A stretch of 64,000 bases of DNA, from assembly GCF_963082655.1 (NCBI RefSeq), contig NC_081552.1, positions 65,711,247 through 65,775,246 on the forward strand, in the 5' to 3' direction. The stretch is from Stomoxys calcitrans (lineage: Eukaryota; Arthropoda; Insecta; Diptera; Muscidae). Position 1 is the first letter of the stretch, and the number at the start of each line of letters is the position of its first letter. A program made the position numbers and the translations under genes. The notes below the pieces were generated by a model. That model made no database searches. It was not told where the DNA came from and saw only the letters and a program-made list of their open reading frames with translations. Below are positions 33,077 through 44,552 of the stretch, piece after piece.

Positions 33077-33173
33077 ACAAGTAAAAGCGTGCTAAGTTCG
33101 GCCGGGCCGAATCTTATATACCCTCCACCATGGCATTGTCGAGTTCTTTTCCCGGCATCTCTTCTTAGGCAAA
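33077..33173 (-). mobile_element. DINE-A host copy, 3' fragment (continues at 34704)
   Basis: A normal 3' end: ACAAGT, the hairpin, ATATACCCTCCACCATGG, then a small deletion (GGCATTGTC for GGATCGCATTTGTC) up to CTTAGGCAAA, where a second complete DINE-A is inserted. Confidence 0.9.
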
Positions 33174-34703
33174 ACAAGTAAAAGCGTGCTAAGTTCGGCC
33201 GGGCCGAATCTTACACACCCTCCACCATGGATCGCATTTGTCGAGTTCTTTTCCCGGCATCTCTTCTTAGGCAAACAAGGATATAAGAAAAGAGTTGCTC
33301 TGCTATTAAAACGATATCAAGATATGGTCCGGTTCGGACCACAATTAAATTATATGTTGGAGACCTGTGTAAAATTTCAGCCAATTCGTATAAGAATTGC
33401 GCCCATTGGGGCTCACGAAGTAAAATAGAGATAACGATTTATATGGGATCTGTATCGGGCTATAGACCGATTCAGACCATAATAAACACGTTTGTTGATG
33501 GTCACGAGAGAATCCGTCGTACAAAATTTCAGGCATATCGGATAATAATTGCGACCTCTAGGGGTCAAGAAGTCAAGATCCCAGATCGGTTTATATGGCA
33601 GCTATATCAGGTTATGAACCGATTTGAACCTTATTCGACACAGTTGTTGAAAGTAAAAATAAAATACGTCATGCAAAATTTCAGCCAAATCGGATAGGAA
33701 TTGCGCCCTCTAGAAGCTCAAGAAGTCAAATCCCCAGATCTGTTTATATGACAGCTATATCAGTTTATGAACCGATTTCAACCATACTTGGCGCAGTTGT
33801 TGAATATCATAACGAAATACCTCGTGCAAAAATTCATTCCAATCGGATAAGAATTGCGCACTATAGAGGCTCAAGAAGTCAAGACCCAAGATCGGTTTAT
33901 ATGGCAGCTATATCAGGTTTTGGACCGATTTGAACCATACTTGGCACAGATGTTGGATATCATAACAAAACACGTCGTGCAAGATTTCATTCTGATCGGA
34001 TAAAAATTGCGCACGCTAGAGGTTCAAGAAATCAAGACCCAAAATCGGCTTATATGGCAGCTATATCAGGTTATGAACCGATTTGTAGCATACTTGGCAC
34101 AGTTGTTGGATATCATAACAAAACACGTCGTGCAAAATTTCATTCGAATCGGATAAGAATTGCGCACTCTAGACGCTCAAGAAGTCAAGACCCAAGATCG
34201 GTTTATATGGCAGCTATATCAGGTTATGCACCGATTTGAACCATACTTGGCACAGTTGTTGGATATCATAACAAAACACGTCGTGCAAAATTTCATCCCA
34301 ATCGGATAAGAATTGCACACTCTAGAGGCTCAAGAAGTCAAGACCCCAGATCGGTTTATATGGCAGCTATATCAAAACATCGACCGATATGGCCCATTTA
34401 CAATACCAACCGACCTACACTAATAAGAATTATTTGTGCAAAATTTCAAGCGGCTAGCCTTACTCCTTCGGAAGTTAGCGTGCTTTCGACAGACAGACGG
34501 ACGGACGGACGGACAGACGGACGGACGGACGGACAGACGGACGGCCGGACGGACGGACAGACGGACGGACATGGCTAGATCGACATAAAATGTGACGACG
34601 ATCAAGAATATATATACTTTATGGGGTCTCAGACGAATATTTCGAGTAGTTACAAACAGAATGACGAAATTAGTATACCCCCCATCTTATGGTGGAGGGT
34701 ATA
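33174..34703 (-). mobile_element. DINE-A, complete, inserted into another DINE-A
   Basis: 1530 bp with both termini. Removing it joins AGGCAAA to AAAAGGATATAAG, the normal sequence of this family at that point. It contains an 82-bp ACGG/ACAG tract at 34489-34570. Confidence 0.93.
34489..34570. repeat. ACGG/ACAG microsatellite within DINE-A
   Basis: The longest tract of this kind here (about 82 bp): runs of ACGG separated by ACAG at a roughly regular spacing, plus one GGCC variant at about 34544. Confidence 0.95.
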
Positions 34704-36242
34704 AAAAGGATATAAGAAAAGATTTGCTCTGCTATTAGAGCGATATCAAGGTATGGTCCGGTTTGGACCACAATTAAATTATATGTTGGACACCTGTGTA
34801 AAATGTCAGCCAATTCGAATAAGAATTGCGCCCTTTGTGGGCTCAATAAGTAAAATAGAGAGATCGATTTATATGGGAGCTATATCAGGCTATAAACCGA
34901 TTCAGACCATAATAAACACGTATGTTAATGGTCATGAGAGAATCCGTCGTACAAAATTTCAGGCAAATCGGATAATAATTGCGACCTCTAGAAGCTCAAG
35001 AAGTCAAGATCCCAGATCGGTTTATATGGCAGCTATATCAGGTTATGAACCGATTTGAACCATATTTGGCACAGTTGTTGGATATCATAACAAAATACTA
35101 CGTGCCAAAATTCTATCAAATTGGATAAGAATTGCGCCCTCTAGAGGCTCAAGAAATCAAGACCCAAGATCGGTTTATATGACAGCTATATAAGGTTATG
35201 GACCGATTTGAACCATACTTGGAAAAGTTATTGCATATCGCAACAAAACACGTCGTGCAAAATTTCATTCCAATCGGATAAGAATTGCGCCCTCTAGAGG
35301 CTCAAGAAGTCAAGACCCAAGATCGGTTTATATGACAGCTATATAAGGTTATGGACCGATTTGAACCATACTTGGCACAGTTGTTGCATATCGTAACAAA
35401 ACACGTCGTGCAAAATTTCATTCCAATCGGATAAGAATTGCGCACTCTTGAGGTTCAAGAAGTCAAGACCCAAGATCGGTTTATATGGCAGCTATATCAG
35501 GTTATGGACCGATTTGAACCATACTTGGAACAGTTGTTGGATGTCATAACAAAACACGTCGTGCAAAATTTCATTCCAATCGGATAAGAATTGCGCACTC
35601 TAGAGGCTCAAGAAGTCAAAACCCCAGATCAGTTTATATGGCAGCTATATCAGGTTATGGTCCGATTTGAACGATACTTGGCACAGTTGTTAGATATAAT
35701 AACAAAACACGTCGTGCAAAATTTCATTCCAATCGGATAAGAATTGCGCACTCTAGAGGCTCAAGAAGTCAAGACCCAAGATCGGTTTATATGGCAGCTA
35801 TATCAGGTTATAGACCGATTTGAACCATACTTATCACAGTTGTTGGATGTCATAACAAAACACGTCGTGCAAAATTTCATCCCAATCGGATAAGAATTGC
35901 GCACTCTAGAGGCTCAAGAAGTCAAGACCCAAGATCGGTTTATATGGCAGCTATATCAAAACATGAACCGATATGGCCCATTTACAATACCAACCGACCT
36001 ATACTAATAAGAAGTATTTGTGCAAAATTTCAAGCGGCTAACTTTACTCCTTCGGAAGTTAGCTTGCTTTCGACAGACAGACGGACGGACGGACGGACAG
36101 ACGGACGGACATGGCTAGATCGACATAAAATGTGACGACGATCAAGAATATATATACTTTATGGGGTCTCAGACGAATATTTCGAGTAGTTACAAACAGA
36201 ATAACGAAATTAGTATACCCCCATCCTATGGTGGAGGGTATA
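34704..36242 (-). mobile_element. DINE-A host copy, remainder with 5' end
   Basis: Continues the copy begun at 33077. Contains about eight units (the largest array in the window) and a regular 5' end (GGTATA ending 36242). Without the insert the copy would be about 1.64 kb. The first units carry CAAATCGGATAATAATTGCG-type text seen in other 3' regions. Confidence 0.9.
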
Positions 36243-36429
36243 ATAATAAAGGCAAGTTTCTCCTTAATCGAATACATTTTAAAGAGGGATTGAATCATAT
36301 TCAACAGAAAATATAATTTGAACATTTGACCTCAAGAGAAATTTTAAAGGGCAGAGCTGTCACTCTTTGATTTACCTCCAATAGTCTCGCAGACTATTCT
36401 TTACTTTAATTGGCAATGATTAAACATTT

Positions 36430-36600
36430 GTCTCATTAGCCAAACTTAGAATAGTTATCCAAGCGCCTTGATCTTCTTCACTTCTTCTAAAAGCTCTGAC
36501 AACAAGTTTCTAGATGTCTTTCACCACTTGAACTTCCCATCTAGTTTTTGGTCGTCCCGGATTGCGTGTACCACTGTGTGCACCTTCAAAAGACTTCTTT
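36430..36600 (-). pseudogene. LINE C-terminal remnant (GRPKTRW type)
   Basis: Minus-strand reading from about 36590 to 36430 gives GTRNPGRPKTRWE, then VVKDI-stop-KLVVRAFRRSEEDQGAW. The GRPKTRW...D..KL...AxDRxxW pattern is typical of the C-terminus of several non-LTR reverse transcriptases (family recalled, clade not assigned). One stop is inside. The flanks 36243-36429 and 36601-36740 show nothing recognisable. Confidence 0.55.
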
Positions 36601-36744
36601 GCTGAAGCTTCTTCATACATTTTACAACATAGTAATCAACTCCAGCAGGATATTAAAGATACCACACTATAAGCAGTTTCCTTGTCTGTAACCTCTTTTG
36701 GTATAGGTGGTTCGGTGAGATTCTTTCTTATTCTTACTGAGGAA

Positions 36745-37672
36745 CGTAATATTACATAACTGAACACATAGGACTACGAGCTCATTTATGCAAAATCGGT
36801 GCGGCAAGTGATAGCATATTTAGGGAATGTGGGGGAGATGATGAGACGTTGGAGGATTTCCTATGTCATTGCCCTGTTTTCGCGGCAAACAGACACCGGT
36901 ACTTAGGTGGGGACACGATACCAGACATGAACCTTTTACTTAGGGGAGGGGTATGGAAAATAATTAAGGATCGTTAGTAGCACAAAATTTCTAACTTACA
37001 ATTTTCTTTTTATACCCACCACCGAAGGATAGGGGTATAATCATTTTGTCATTCCGTTTGCAACACATCGAAATATCCATTTCCGACCCTATAAAGTATA
37101 TATATTCTTGATCAGCGTAAAAATCTAAGACGATCTAGATATCTCCGTCCGTCTGTCTGTTGAAATCACGCTACAGTCTTCAAAAAAAGAGACATTGAGC
37201 TGAAACTTTGCACAGATTCTTTTTTTGTCCATAAGCAGGTTAAGTTCGAAGATGGGCTATATCGGACTATATCTTGATATAGCCCCCGTATAGACCGATC
37301 CTCCGATTTAGGGTCTTAGGACCATAAAAGCCACATTTATTATCCGATTTTGCTGAAATTTGGGACAATGAGTTGTGTTAGTCCCCTCGACATCCTTTGC
37401 CAATTTGGTCCAAATCGGATCATATTTCGTTATAACTGCTATGGGACATAAAGTATGCAATTTTCACCGGATTTTGATGAAAGGTGATTTGATATATACC
37501 CGAGGTGGGTATCCAAAGTTCGGCCCGGTCGAACTTAACGCCTTTTTACTTGTTCAGGTTACTTTTTAGTTTTTAGAGGGCACAACAAGCCGATTGTTGG
37601 CTTAGGTGTATGTCCATAGTAGCATGGCGCGGATTAATATCTATACCCTCTTTTTCAACCTAACCTACTAAG
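36745..37672 (+). pseudogene. I-group LINE 3' end, split by DINE-B
   Basis: Second copy of the LINE C-terminal region: GLRAHLCKIGAASDS, a zinc-knuckle stretch with GEC/GDDETLEDFLCHCP-like text, GGDTIPDMN, then a stop near 36976. 3' UTR text runs to 37010 and resumes at 37554 with TCAGGTTACTTTTTAG, GCACAACAAGCCGATTG and the terminal CTTTTTCAACCTAACCTA. 5'-truncated. Confidence 0.82.
37011..37553 (+). mobile_element. DINE-B, short complete copy, nested in LINE 3' UTR
   Basis: 543 bp with TATACC and ACTTGT termini, conserved block, CCGTCTGTCTG tract, fewer than two units, the 3' CGAGGTGGGTATCC text and the hairpin (one arm mismatch, CGGCCCGGTCG). The LINE copy at 17735 supplies an empty site (CTTCTTTTTCGAGGTAAC), confirming T|T insertion without duplication. 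Confidence 0.92.
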
Positions 37673-37679
37673 GACCGTG

Positions 37680-37866
37680 TATCAGCAAGTTTCATCCTGC
37701 AGTCTTATTAATTTTGCAGGGATTCCAAAATCAGACATGGCTTGAAATACCTTTGAAAGTATAGGGGTATCAAAAGCGGCTTTGTAGTCAACAAAGAGAT
37801 GGTAGGTGTTGATTTGTTCTTCTCGGGTCTTTCCGAGGATTTGGGCATATCTTTTCTGGGGTGGAT
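37680..37866 (-). pseudogene. LINE reverse transcriptase fragment, second LINE family
   Basis: Minus-strand frame with KTREEQINTYHLFVDYKAAFD (the FxDxxxAFD palm motif with its first catalytic Asp), then FQAMSDFGIPAKLIRL. Only about 60 codons of the domain survive, ending near 37680. Different in sequence from the I-group RT at 30240. Confidence 0.7.
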
Positions 37867-38160
37867 TTACCAGGTCTAGGTTAGGTAAGGTTAAGTGGCA
37901 GTCTGCCATCGGACTCATTTAGACGTTTTCGTCCATTGTGATACCACAGGGATAGCAGAAGGAAGGTGCCCTCTTGTTCCTACCGTGGAACCATCGTTGT
38001 AAAAAGCCCAATAACTTGTGAGTGTTCATATCCGCTAAATCAGACAGTTTCTCAAAAAAATGAGAACCTAAAGTGAAACACTTTCTGACTTTTAATGCGG
38101 GACACACACACTTCTTCTTCGATGTCCTCACAGCTTCTGCAAAAGTCGTGTTTTAGTATC
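37867..38160 (-). pseudogene. LINE 3' end remnant, second family
   Basis: Minus-strand text with CRSCED-E (start of a cysteine knuckle), LGSHFFEKLSDLADMNTHKLLGF and WFHGRNK, stops, then an untranslated tail ending TTAACCTTACCTAACC at about 37868-37885. The CCTAA-like tail resembles that of the I-group copies. Probably from the same family as the neighbouring RT fragment, or adjacent by chance (inference). Confidence 0.5.
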
Positions 38161-38162
38161 AC

Positions 38163-38731
38163 TGATAACAACTGTGCCAAGTATAGTTCAAATCGGTCCA
38201 TAACCTGATATAGCTGCCAAATAAACCGATCTTATGTCTTGACTTCTTGAGCCTCTAGAGTGCGCAATTCTTATCCGATTGGAATGGAACGACGTGTTTT
38301 GTTATAATATCCAACAACTGTGCCAAGTATGGTTCAAATCGGTCCATTACCTGATGTAGCTGCCATATAAACCGATCTTGGGTCTTGACTTCTTGGGCCT
38401 CTAGAGAGCGCAATTCTTATCCGATTTGCCTGAAATTTTGTACGACGGATCCTCTCATGACCATCAAGATACGTGTTTATTATGGTCTGAATCGGTCTAT
38501 AGCCCGATACAGCTCCCATATAAATCGATCTCTCTATTTTACTTCCAACATATAATTTAATTGTGGTCTAAACCGGATCATATCTTGATATCGCTCTAAT
38601 AGCAGAGCAAATCTTTTCTTATATCATTTTTTGCTTAAGAAGAGATGCCGGGAAAAGAACTCGACAAATGTGCTCCAAGCTGGAGGGTATATAAGATTCG
38701 CCACGGCCGAACTTAGCTCGCTTTTACTTGT
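38163..38731 (+). mobile_element. DINE-A, 5'-truncated with internal deletions
   Basis: Units without a 5' end, ending in a normal 3' end with ACTTGT at 38731. The hairpin is damaged (TTCGCCACGGCCGAA), so its pairing is broken. A deletion removes about 50 bp before TCCAACATATAATTTAAT. Confidence 0.8.
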
Positions 38732-39528
38732 TTCGATTATATTTGACAATCACTGAGACACTCCTCTCGCAATCGCTGACTGCCCACGACCGCATTTTTA
38801 GCTACTCCGCATAAATATGAAGCTTAATACTATCCACAACCTTTGGACACACCCGGTAGCTTCTAGCATAGCTACCCATGATAGCAATGACACCACACAA
38901 GTTGGAGCTCAGAGTTCTAGCCCGTATGGTGCTTACAATTATTTCGTGTCGAAGACTGTAGAAATCTTTTCTTCAGATTTGTCTAAAGCTATGGTAGAAC
39001 GTTTTAGGTGATATTCTTACCAGAAACCTTAGTCTCTCGTTCCAATATGCAAGAACTTTTAGCTGAATTATTCCTTAACTACCTTCACTCGTTGTTCCAA
39101 AGTTCGTTAGCTATGCTGACTATCCACTTCATTCATTCCCAGATTCAGAAACATTTCTTCTTCACATCACCTGCTTAACATTACTTTTTTACTCTTTTTG
39201 AAATGAAGTGTTTGGCACTATTAAATGCATTGTTGAGATTTTTCAGATTTCCAAGAGTAAATTGAATTAAACAAATGTATGCAAGAGTTGCTAAAGGCAT
39301 ATGCATTCAAAGGGACTCAAATTCAGTATGATAGCACTTTTGTGGCAAATTCGCAATTAACCTCATCGCATGGTTGGTTATCTTTACCAAAGAGAATTTA
39401 AGCAAAATGTTTTAGCAGTTGGATTATGTTCAGGTTTCTATCTCAATAAACGAAATAACTGCATGGATACATCAGTAAAGCCTTCTTCATTGATTTTTAT
39501 TTTATCTAATTGTCTCATAACCTGATGG
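38732..39528. other. Unclassified sequence
   Basis: About 800 bp without repeat text, domain or terminal features I recognise. One 64-codon plus-strand frame at 38817-39011 has no recognisable motif. Confidence 0.4.
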
Positions 39529-39837
39529 AGGCCATCGTAGCGCAGAAATTTGCATGTCCCGCTAAGACGCTATATATCAGAAAAAAAATTGTCAGCGGTG
39601 GTTATCCCTCCTAATGCTGGCGACGTTTGTGAGGTACTATGCCATCTAAAAACTTTACCCCACAGAGGTGTCACACTGCGGCACGCCGTTCGGACTATAA
39701 AAAGGAAGCCCATTACCATTGAGATTAAACTTGAATCGCACAGCACTTGTGAGCATATGCATATGTAGGAAGTTTGACCCTGTTTCTTAATGGAATATTT
39801 ATTGGCAAATTTGCATTTTTGATTGGTACCATATCTA
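39529..39837 (+). mobile_element. tRNA-derived SINE
   Basis: Sense copy. The A-box text (GTAGCGCAGAAATTTGCATG) is present, the B-box part is replaced by decayed sequence (GACGCTATATATCAG), and the body is well kept: GCGGTGGTTATCCCTCC, GTGTCACACTGCGGCACGCC, TTGAATCGCACAGCACTTGT. The 3' tail GTTTCTTAATGGAATATTTA matches the family's end. The frame at 39550-39768 is the SINE body. Confidence 0.8.
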
Positions 39838-40925
39838 CAATATATGTATAAAAATGAATTTATGTTTGTTTGTTTGTATGTTTGTTTGTTTGTTTGTGGG
39901 TTTGTAAATTTGTTTGTTCCGTAAAGACTCAAACCGATTACTTTGAAATTTTCACAGATTGTGGGGTGTGGTCCGGAAGGATCAATAAGCTATATAACTT
40001 TTTGACATCGCATTAGCGGCGGACCCTCCCCCTTACCACAAAAGTACCAGCCAAAAATAAAAGTGGACCGAATGGGACAATATGGGACTTAACTGAAAGG
40101 TATTCAAGAGTAGAGTACAAATTCCACATTAAAAATTGGCTCCAAGTAATTGGGAGGCCGTCTCGACCCCAAAAAAAAAACCCCAAAATAGGTTTATTGG
40201 ACGATAATGACAAAATGGGAATCGAATGAAAGGTAATCAGAGTAGATTACGAATATGGTCGAGATGGAGCAATAGGCTAAATAAGTCTTTAGTATCCCAA
40301 GGGGGGCGGACCCTCCTACTTACCAAAAAAGTACCACCCAAAACTAAAAGTGGACCGATTGGGACAATATGGGACTTAAATGAAAGTTATTCAAGAAAAG
40401 AGTACGATTTCCATATTAAAAATTGGGGGGCCGCCCCGACCCCAAAACCCCCCAAATTGGTTTATTGGACGATAATGACAATATGGGGCTCGAATGAAAG
40501 GTATTCGCGAGCAGATTACGGATATAGTCTGGAAGGAGATATAGGTTATGTAATTTGTTGATGTTGGAAGGGGGCTAATCCTCCCCCGTTACCACATAAA
40601 CGCCACACAAAATCAAAAGTTGACCTATAGGGACAATATGGGTATCAAATGAAAGAGTAGAGAACGAATGTGGTATAAAACTTGGGTTAAGGTATATATC
40701 AAAATATAGGACGCAAATGAAAGATATTCGGGAGTAGACTACGAATATGACATAAAAAACGAGGTCCAAGTAATTGATAGTCGCCCCATCCCCGATAAAC
40801 TCCCCAAATGGGAATACTACTCAACCATAGCTTGATGAAACTCAAATGATAGGCATTTGAGAGCAGATTACGAATATGACATTAAACTTTGTGTCCAAGA
40901 ACCTAGGTGGTGTTTTACCTCCTAA
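39838..40925 (+). mobile_element. D element with long TTTG leader
   Basis: Begins with TTTGTTTGTATG repeats at about 39860-39920, TTCCGTAAAGACTCAAACCG, then AATATGGGACTTAAATGAAAGG units alternating with CCCC-rich text. The GC-rich CTAG end is missing; the copy fades out near 40925. Confidence 0.65.
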
Positions 40926-41462
40926 AATCGCCATATTAAAACAATGGAGAATCAAGAGATAGATTATATTGAGTTGAGTGCGTCAATCAAATTTGTGCTT
41001 AAGTGGCAGTGTGGCGCACAACTCTTATATAGACGCCCTCCACCAAATGGCTGTATACACCAATCATGATAATATAAGGTTAAATTAAAGGTATAAGGTT
41101 GTGTACTGCGAATCTGATATCATTATTCTGCTCATATATCCAGGGAACCACCTCACCCCAAACAGTCTATCAACTATAATGACCAAACGGGCCATTGTGT
41201 GATTTAATTAATGTGTAGGCCGACAAAGAGCCGAAATTATAACATTCAGCGTGAAAGCAGGTGTTTCAAACCTTAACGATAAGTTTGCAACCATTTTTAG
41301 CTCACCGATAGACGGGACCAAACGACGTGTTGCTGGGCAACACTTTTGTGTTCAAGAGTTTTACATGGTAAGAACTATCGCCACCGCACCAAATATATAG
41401 ACTGGCAAATTAGTTTTTACCACAGAAAACCGTTTAATATGGCAATTTAATATGATTTAAAA
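40926..41462. other. Unclassified sequence with weak D-like text
   Basis: 41080-41130 has faint D unit words (TTAAATTAAAGGTAT, CGAATCTGATATC). The rest (41180-41462) shows nothing recognised. Confidence 0.4.
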
Positions 41463-42256
41463 ACAGGTAAAAAGGCGTTAAGTTCGGCCGGGCCGAACTT
41501 TGGATACCCACCACCTCGGTTATATACGTAAACCACCCTTCATCAAATTTCGGTGAAAATGTCATACCTTAGCAGTAATATCGTAATATGTTCCGATTTG
41601 GACCAAATAGTAATAAGTACAGGTCATTGTTCAATTGTGCATAACAAAATAGTGATCTTTTTAGTAGCTATATCTAAAAATAAACCGATCTAAACCATAT
41701 ACAACACGGATGTCGAAAAGCCTTATATAATTCACGGTGTCAAATTTTATTGAAATCGAATTATAAATGCGCCTTTTATGGGGCCAAGACTTAAAATCGA
41801 CATACCGGTCTACATGGCAGCTATATCAAAATCTGGACATTTTCTGGTTGCTGAAAAATGTCGAAGAGCTTAACACAAAGCACTGTCCAAAATTTCAGCA
41901 AAATCGGATCGTAAATGTGGCTTTTATAGGCCAAAGACCCTAAATCGGCGGATCAGTCTTTATGGGGGCTATATCAAGATATAGTCCGATAGAGCCCATC
42001 TTCGAACTTAACCTGCTTATGGACAAACAAAAAAAAAAAAACAATCTGTGCGAAGTTTCAGCTCAATATCTCTATTTTTAAAGATTGTAGCGTGTTTTCA
42101 ACAGACAGACGGACAGTTGGCCGGACATGTCTAGATCGTCTTAGATTTTTACGCTGATAAAGAATAAACACACTTTAAAGGTCGGAAATGGATATTTCGA
42201 TATGTTGCAAACGGTATGACAAAATGAATATACCCCATACATCGGTGGTGGGTACA
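41463..42256 (-). mobile_element. DINE-B, complete
   Basis: 794 bp. The 3' end (ACAGGT variant) has the best hairpin in the window: 10-base arms AAGTTCGGCC and GGCCGAACTT around one G. Then CCACCACCTCGG, about three units, the ACGG tract reduced to GACGGACAGTTGGCCGGAC, a decayed conserved block and 5' GGGTACA. Confidence 0.88.
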
Positions 42257-42289
42257 AAAAAGACTAAATGATGACTATTTAATAGGTAG

Positions 42290-42349
42290 TCATATGGTAT
42301 AGTGGTTGTCTATGAATGACTATTCATAGACAACCATCTTACCATATGA
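42290..42349. repeat. Near-perfect 28-bp hairpin with 4-nt loop
   Basis: Arms 42290-42317 and 42322-42349 pair at 25 of 28 positions, with three adjacent-region mismatches around 42300-42303 and loop GACT. It lies between a DINE-B and the mariner derivative and belongs to neither. Origin unknown; possibly a foldback remnant. Confidence 0.85.
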
Positions 42350-42433
42350 TCCACTCTAAGCGGGTAGCACTAACATTTAAATTAGCGTCCTCTGGCAGTC
42401 TTCAACTGAAATTTTTTGATCCAATTGGATTTA

Positions 42434-43040
42434 AAGGGTGATTTTTTTGAGGTTAGGATTTTCATGCATTAGTATTTGACAGATCACGTGGGATTTCAGA
42501 CATGGTGTCAAAGAGAAAGATGCTCAGTATGCTTTGACATTTCATCATGAATAGACTTACTAACGAGCAACGCTTGCAAATCATTGAATTTTATTACCAA
42601 AATCAGTGTTCGGTTCGAAATGTGTTCATTCACCGTAACGTTGCGTCCAACAGCATCTTTGAAAAAATACGGTCCAATGATTCCACCAGCGTACAAACCA
42701 CACCAAACAGTGCATTTTTCGGGATGCATGGGCAGTTCTTGAACGGCTACTGGTTGCTCTTCACTCCAAATGCGGCAATTTTGCTTATTTACGTAGCCAT
42801 TCAACCAGAAATGAGCCTCATCTCTGAACAAAATTTGTCAAAATTTGAACACATTTCGAACCGAACACTGATTTTGGTAATAAAATTCAATGATTTGCAA
42901 GCGTTGCTCGTTAGTAAGTCTATTCATGATGAAATGTCAAAGCATACTGAGCATCTTTCTCTTTGACACCATGTCTGAAATCCCACGTGATCTGTCAAAT
43001 ACTAATGCATGAAAATCCTAACCTCAAAAAAATCACCCTT
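42434..43040 (-). mobile_element. Mariner derivative with 195-bp TIRs, complete (607 bp)
   Basis: TA lies on both sides (42432-42433 and 43041-43042). TIRs 42434-42628 and 42846-43040 are nearly identical inverse copies, and each includes a transposase start (MNRLTNEQRLQII...). The centre encodes, on the minus strand, a catalytic fragment with RDEAHFWLNGYVNKQN (first Asp of the DDE/D triad), PMHPEKCTVWCG and GRNVTVNE. About 100 N-terminal residues and the C-terminal half with the other acidic residues are missing, so it is non-autonomous. Open frames in both directions are this fragment and the TIRs. Confidence 0.9.
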
Positions 43041-43156
43041 TAGTTGATCCACTTAAAAACACGCCAACGTGAATAGAGAGAGGGCAGAGTGGTAAAAATT
43101 AATTATCAGCATGTACCTTTGTTATGACAACCTATCGGTCCTTAAAATAAAGAAAA

Positions 43157-44313
43157 ACAAGTAAAAGCGTGCTAAGTTCGGCCGGGCTGAATCTTACATA
43201 CCCTCCACCATGGATCGCATTTGTCGAGTTCTTTTCCAGGCATCTCTTCTTAGGCAAAAAAGGATATAAGAAAAGAGTTGCTCTGCTATTAAAACGATAT
43301 CAAGATATGGTCCGGTTCGGACCACAATTAAATTATATGTTGGAGACCTGTGTAAAATTTCAGCCAATTCGTATAAGAATTGCGCCCATTGGGGCTCACG
43401 AAGTAAAATAGAGAGAACGATTTATATGGGAGCTGTATCGGGCTATAGACCGATTCAGACCATAATAAACTCGTTTTTTGATGGTCATGAGAGGATCCGT
43501 CGTACAAAATTTCAGGCATATCGGATAATAATTGCGACCTCTAGGGGTCAAGAAGTCAAGATCCCAGATCGGTTTATATGGCAGCAATATCAGGTTATGA
43601 ACCGATTTGAACCATATTTTACACAGTTGTTGAAAGTAAAAATAAAACACGTCGTGCAAAATTTCATTTCAATCGGATAAGAATTGCGCCTTCTAGAGGC
43701 TCAAGAAGTCAAGACCCAAGATCGGTTTATATGGCAGCTATATCAGGTTATAAACCGATTTGAACCATACTTGACACAGTTGTTGAATATCATAACAAAA
43801 CACGTCGCGCAAAATTTCATTCTGATAGGATAAGAATTGCGCACGCTAGAGGCTCAAGAATCAAGACCCAAGATCGGTTTATATGGCAGCTATATCTGGT
43901 TATGGACCGATTTGAACCATACTTGACACAGTTGTTGGATATCGTAGCAAAACACGTCGTGCAAATTCATTTCAATCGGATGAGAATTGCGCACTCTAGA
44001 GGCTCAAGAAGTCAAGACCCAAGATCGGTTTATATGGCAGCTATATCAAAACATGAACCGATATGACCCATTTACAATACCAACCGACCTACACTAATAA
44101 GAAGTATTTGTGCAAAATTTCAAGCGGCTAGCTTTACTCCTTCGGAAGTTAGCGTGCTTTCGACAGACGGACGGACGGACGGACAGACGGACGGACATGG
44201 CTAGATCGACATAAAATGTCACGACGATCAAGAATATATATACTTTATATTTCGAGTAGTTACAAACAGAATGACGAAATTAGTATACCCCCCATCTTAT
44301 AGTGGAGGGTATA
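43157..44313 (-). mobile_element. DINE-A, complete
   Basis: 1157 bp with both termini. The hairpin has one change (GGCCGGGCTGAA). A small deletion in the conserved 5' block removes GGGGTCTCAGACGA (reads TACTTTATATTTCGAG). Confidence 0.9.
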
Positions 44314-44389
44314 ATAAAATATAGGAATATAGGAAGGATATAAAAGCAAAAAATTTGGTATCAAATTCTCCTAAACCCGGCAAACGGAT

Positions 44390-44552
44390 TTATAGACCAA
44401 CCACTACTTTATAGACCACCACACAATATGGGACTCAAATTAAATGTATTTGAGAGTAGAAAACGAATCTGATATCCAATTGCGGAACTAAGTGTTTCAT
44501 GTTAACCCCACCACTATAAAACCCCTCGAATCGGACATATTTACGGGCCGGG
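44390..44552 (+). repeat. D element fragment
   Basis: One to two D units (CAATATGGGACTCAAATTAAA, AACGAATCTGATATCCAATTG, CCCCTCGAATCGGACATATT). Both ends missing. 44314-44389 is unassigned. Confidence 0.6.

Noticed and set aside
37867..38160. Host zinc-finger gene (CRSCED, FEKLSDLAD)
   Set aside because: Stops, and a CCTAACC-type tail like that of the LINE 3' ends, indicate a LINE remnant.
42291..42315. tRNA-like A box in the 42290 hairpin
   Set aside because: No B box or cloverleaf follows; the match is short.
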